The translations under genes were made by a program, and so were the position numbers. The notes under the pieces are model-generated. The model did no database searches. It had not been told where the DNA came from and saw only the letters and a list, made by a program, of their open reading frames with translations. DNA of 19,772 bases, taken from positions 1 to 19,772 of the forward strand of contig JAPWVC010000010.1 of NCBI GenBank assembly GCA_028275195.1, read 5' to 3'. How positions within the stretch are numbered: position 1 is the first letter of the stretch; every line of letters begins with the position of its first letter. Source of the DNA: Candidatus Acetothermia bacterium. GTDB lineage: Bacteria; Bipolaricaulota; Bipolaricaulia; RBG-16-55-9; JANLFV01. Positions 18,695 to 19,772 of the stretch are shown piece by piece.

Positions 18695-19772
18695 ATGGCC
18701 AAGCTGAGGATCGCGCTCCTCCCTGGCGATGGGATCGGCAGGGATGTGATGGACGCGGCCAAGATTGTCTTGGAGAAGATCGACCTCGATGCCGAATACT
18801 TGGAGGGCGAGGTCGGCTGGGAGCTGTGGAAGAACGAGGGGAACCCCCTCCCCGAGCGGACCATAAAACTGCTGAAGAGCACGAATTGCTGCCTCTTCGG
18901 GGCGATCACCTCCAAGCCGAAGGAGGAGGCGGAGCAAGAGCTCCGGCCCGAGCTGCGCGGGAAGGGCTACACCTACTCCAGCCCGATCGTGGCCCTGCGG
19001 CAGCTCTTCGATCTCTACATCAACATGCGCCCATGCAAGGCCTACCCCGGGAACCCCCTGAACTACCGGGATGACATCGACCTTGTGGTCTTCCGGGAGA
19101 ACACCGAGGGCTTGTATTCCGGGGTCGAGTTCTATCCCCTTCCAGATGAGGTGAGGCGGGCACTCGAAGTCCACCCGAAGATGAAGCGTTTCGCCAGCGT
19201 CCCGGCGGACGAGCTCGCCCTCGCCTGCCGGATCATCACCAAGCGCGGGGCGGAGCGGATCATCCGGGCCGCCTTCGAGTATGCCAAGAAGACCGGCCGC
19301 AAGTCAGTGACCCTCGTGGAGAAGCCGAATGTCCTGAGGGAGACGAGCGGGCTGATGGTCCAGACCGCCCGGGAGGTGGCGAAAGACTATCCTGGAATCG
19401 AGCTCCAAGAAGTCAATATCGACTCGATGATGATGTGGCTCGTGAAGAACCCTCAGGATTATAGCGTGCTCGTGACCTCCAACCTCTTCGGCGATATCTT
19501 GAGCGACCTGGCGGGACAGCTCGTCGGGGGGCTGGGGTTCGCCTCCTCGGCGAACATCGGCGATAGTTATGCCCTGTTCGAGCCGGTCCACGGCTCGGCC
19601 CCCAAGTATGCCGGGCAATACAAGGTGAACCCGATGGCGATGCTCCTGACGGTCAGGCTGATGCTGGAGTGGCTGGGGGAGCAAGAAGAAGCCGAGAAGC
19701 TGGAGCGGGCGATCGCCTCCGTGATCAAGGAGGGCAAGGTCCGGACCTACGACATGGGCGGGAGCTCCTCAA
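18695..19772 (+). CDS. Isocitrate/isopropylmalate dehydrogenase-family protein, probable isocitrate dehydrogenase (3' end off window)
   Basis: Beta-decarboxylating dehydrogenase; 359 codons are visible and only a short C-terminus is missing. Motifs: LLPGDGIGRDVMDAA (8-22), SSPIVALRQLFDLYINMRP (substrate loop), DLVVFRENTEGLYSGVE, VEKPNVLRETSG with the catalytic-region Lys, NLFGDILSDLAGQLVGGLG (metal-binding Asp residues) and EPVHGSAPKYAGQYKVNP. The substrate loop keeps the Ser equivalent to E. coli IDH Ser113 and lacks the Leu-rich pattern of isopropylmalate dehydrogenase. Adenine-site residues Lys-Tyr (APKYAG) and Tyr (TYD) match the NADP-dependent E. coli enzyme. ATG 18695 has AAGGGG 7 nt upstream. 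In the context of Kor and Frd the likely job is 2-oxoglutarate/isocitrate interconversion; homoisocitrate or a related substrate remains possible. Confidence 0.75.
   Translation, partial: MAKLRIALLPGDGIGRDVMDAAKIVLEKIDLDAEYLEGEVGWELWKNEGNPLPERTIKLLKSTNCCLFGAITSKPKEEAEQELRPELRGKGYTYSSPIVALRQLFDLYINMRPCKAYPGNPLNYRDDIDLVVFRENTEGLYSGVEFYPLPDEVRRALEVHPKMKRFASVPADELALACRIITKRGAERIIRAAFEYAKKTGRKSVTLVEKPNVLRETSGLMVQTAREVAKDYPGIELQEVNIDSMMMWLVKNPQDYSVLVTSNLFGDILSDLAGQLVGGLGFASSANIGDSYALFEPVHGSAPKYAGQYKVNPMAMLLTVRLMLEWLGEQEEAEKLERAIASVIKEGKVRTYDMGGSSS

Noticed and set aside
1..19772. Very frequent GAGCTC and CTCGAG hexamers across the window
   Set aside because: They come from Glu-Leu and Leu-Glu codon pairs (GAG CTC, CTC GAG) in GC-rich genes on both strands, not from a repeat element.
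1..19772. Search by eye for tRNA, rRNA, CRISPR arrays, insertion sequences and attachment sites
   Set aside because: No cloverleaf with a plausible anticodon stem, no regularly spaced repeats, no transposase or integrase motif and no terminal inverted repeats were seen.

Overview
This is a GC-rich bacterial segment with tightly packed genes, 4-nt ATGA/GTGA overlaps, clear Shine-Dalgarno sequences, sigma70-type promoters and a Crp/Fnr-family regulator, all of which argue against an archaeon. The enzyme content (2-oxoacid:ferredoxin oxidoreductase, heterodisulfide-reductase-like proteins, many Fe-S proteins, soluble fumarate reductase) points to a strict anaerobe, possibly autotrophic and from a deep-branching or poorly cultured phylum. 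I cannot name the phylum from sequence alone.

Left part, minus strand (1-5241). A surface-polysaccharide locus encodes four enzymes for a UDP-2,3-diamino-2,3-dideoxyhexuronic acid precursor: a WbpA-type 6-dehydrogenase, a Gfo/Idh/MocA dehydrogenase, a WbpD-type N-acetyltransferase and a DegT/WbpE-type aminotransferase (cut by the left edge). They overlap or nearly abut, in the order of one operon. Upstream lie a long, hairpin-rich leader, a doubtful 68-codon ORF and a Wzz-type chain-length regulator with its own promoter.

Middle, minus strand (5439-7576). A two-gene unit encodes a PreT/GltD/NfnB-like Fe-S flavoprotein and a Crp/Fnr regulator with an N-terminal cysteine cluster suggestive of an Fe-S sensor.

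Right part, plus strand (7724-19772). A B12-binding-type radical SAM protein is followed by a continuous cluster: korD-korA-korB-korC (2-oxoglutarate:ferredoxin oxidoreductase), hdrA (fused to an MvhD domain), hdrC, hdrB, frdB and frdA. After a 162-bp gap with its own promoter comes an isocitrate/isopropylmalate-family dehydrogenase, cut by the right edge.

How it may work. The cluster holds the redox steps of the reductive TCA cycle between fumarate and isocitrate, except succinyl-CoA synthetase: fumarate to succinate (FrdAB), succinyl-CoA to 2-oxoglutarate (Kor, needing reduced ferredoxin) and 2-oxoglutarate to isocitrate (Idh). Between Kor and Frd sits a complete HdrA-MvhD/HdrC/HdrB set. 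Frd has no membrane anchor, lacks the covalent-flavin histidine and has a [4Fe-4S] motif where quinone-linked enzymes carry a [3Fe-4S] site. The most interesting hypothesis is a soluble Hdr-coupled fumarate reductase that uses exergonic fumarate reduction to drive ferredoxin reduction by flavin-based electron bifurcation, feeding that ferredoxin to Kor. The reverse, succinate-oxidising direction is also possible. FNR-like sites upstream of korD and idh, and a related palindrome upstream of the flavoprotein-regulator operon, suggest common control by the local regulator.
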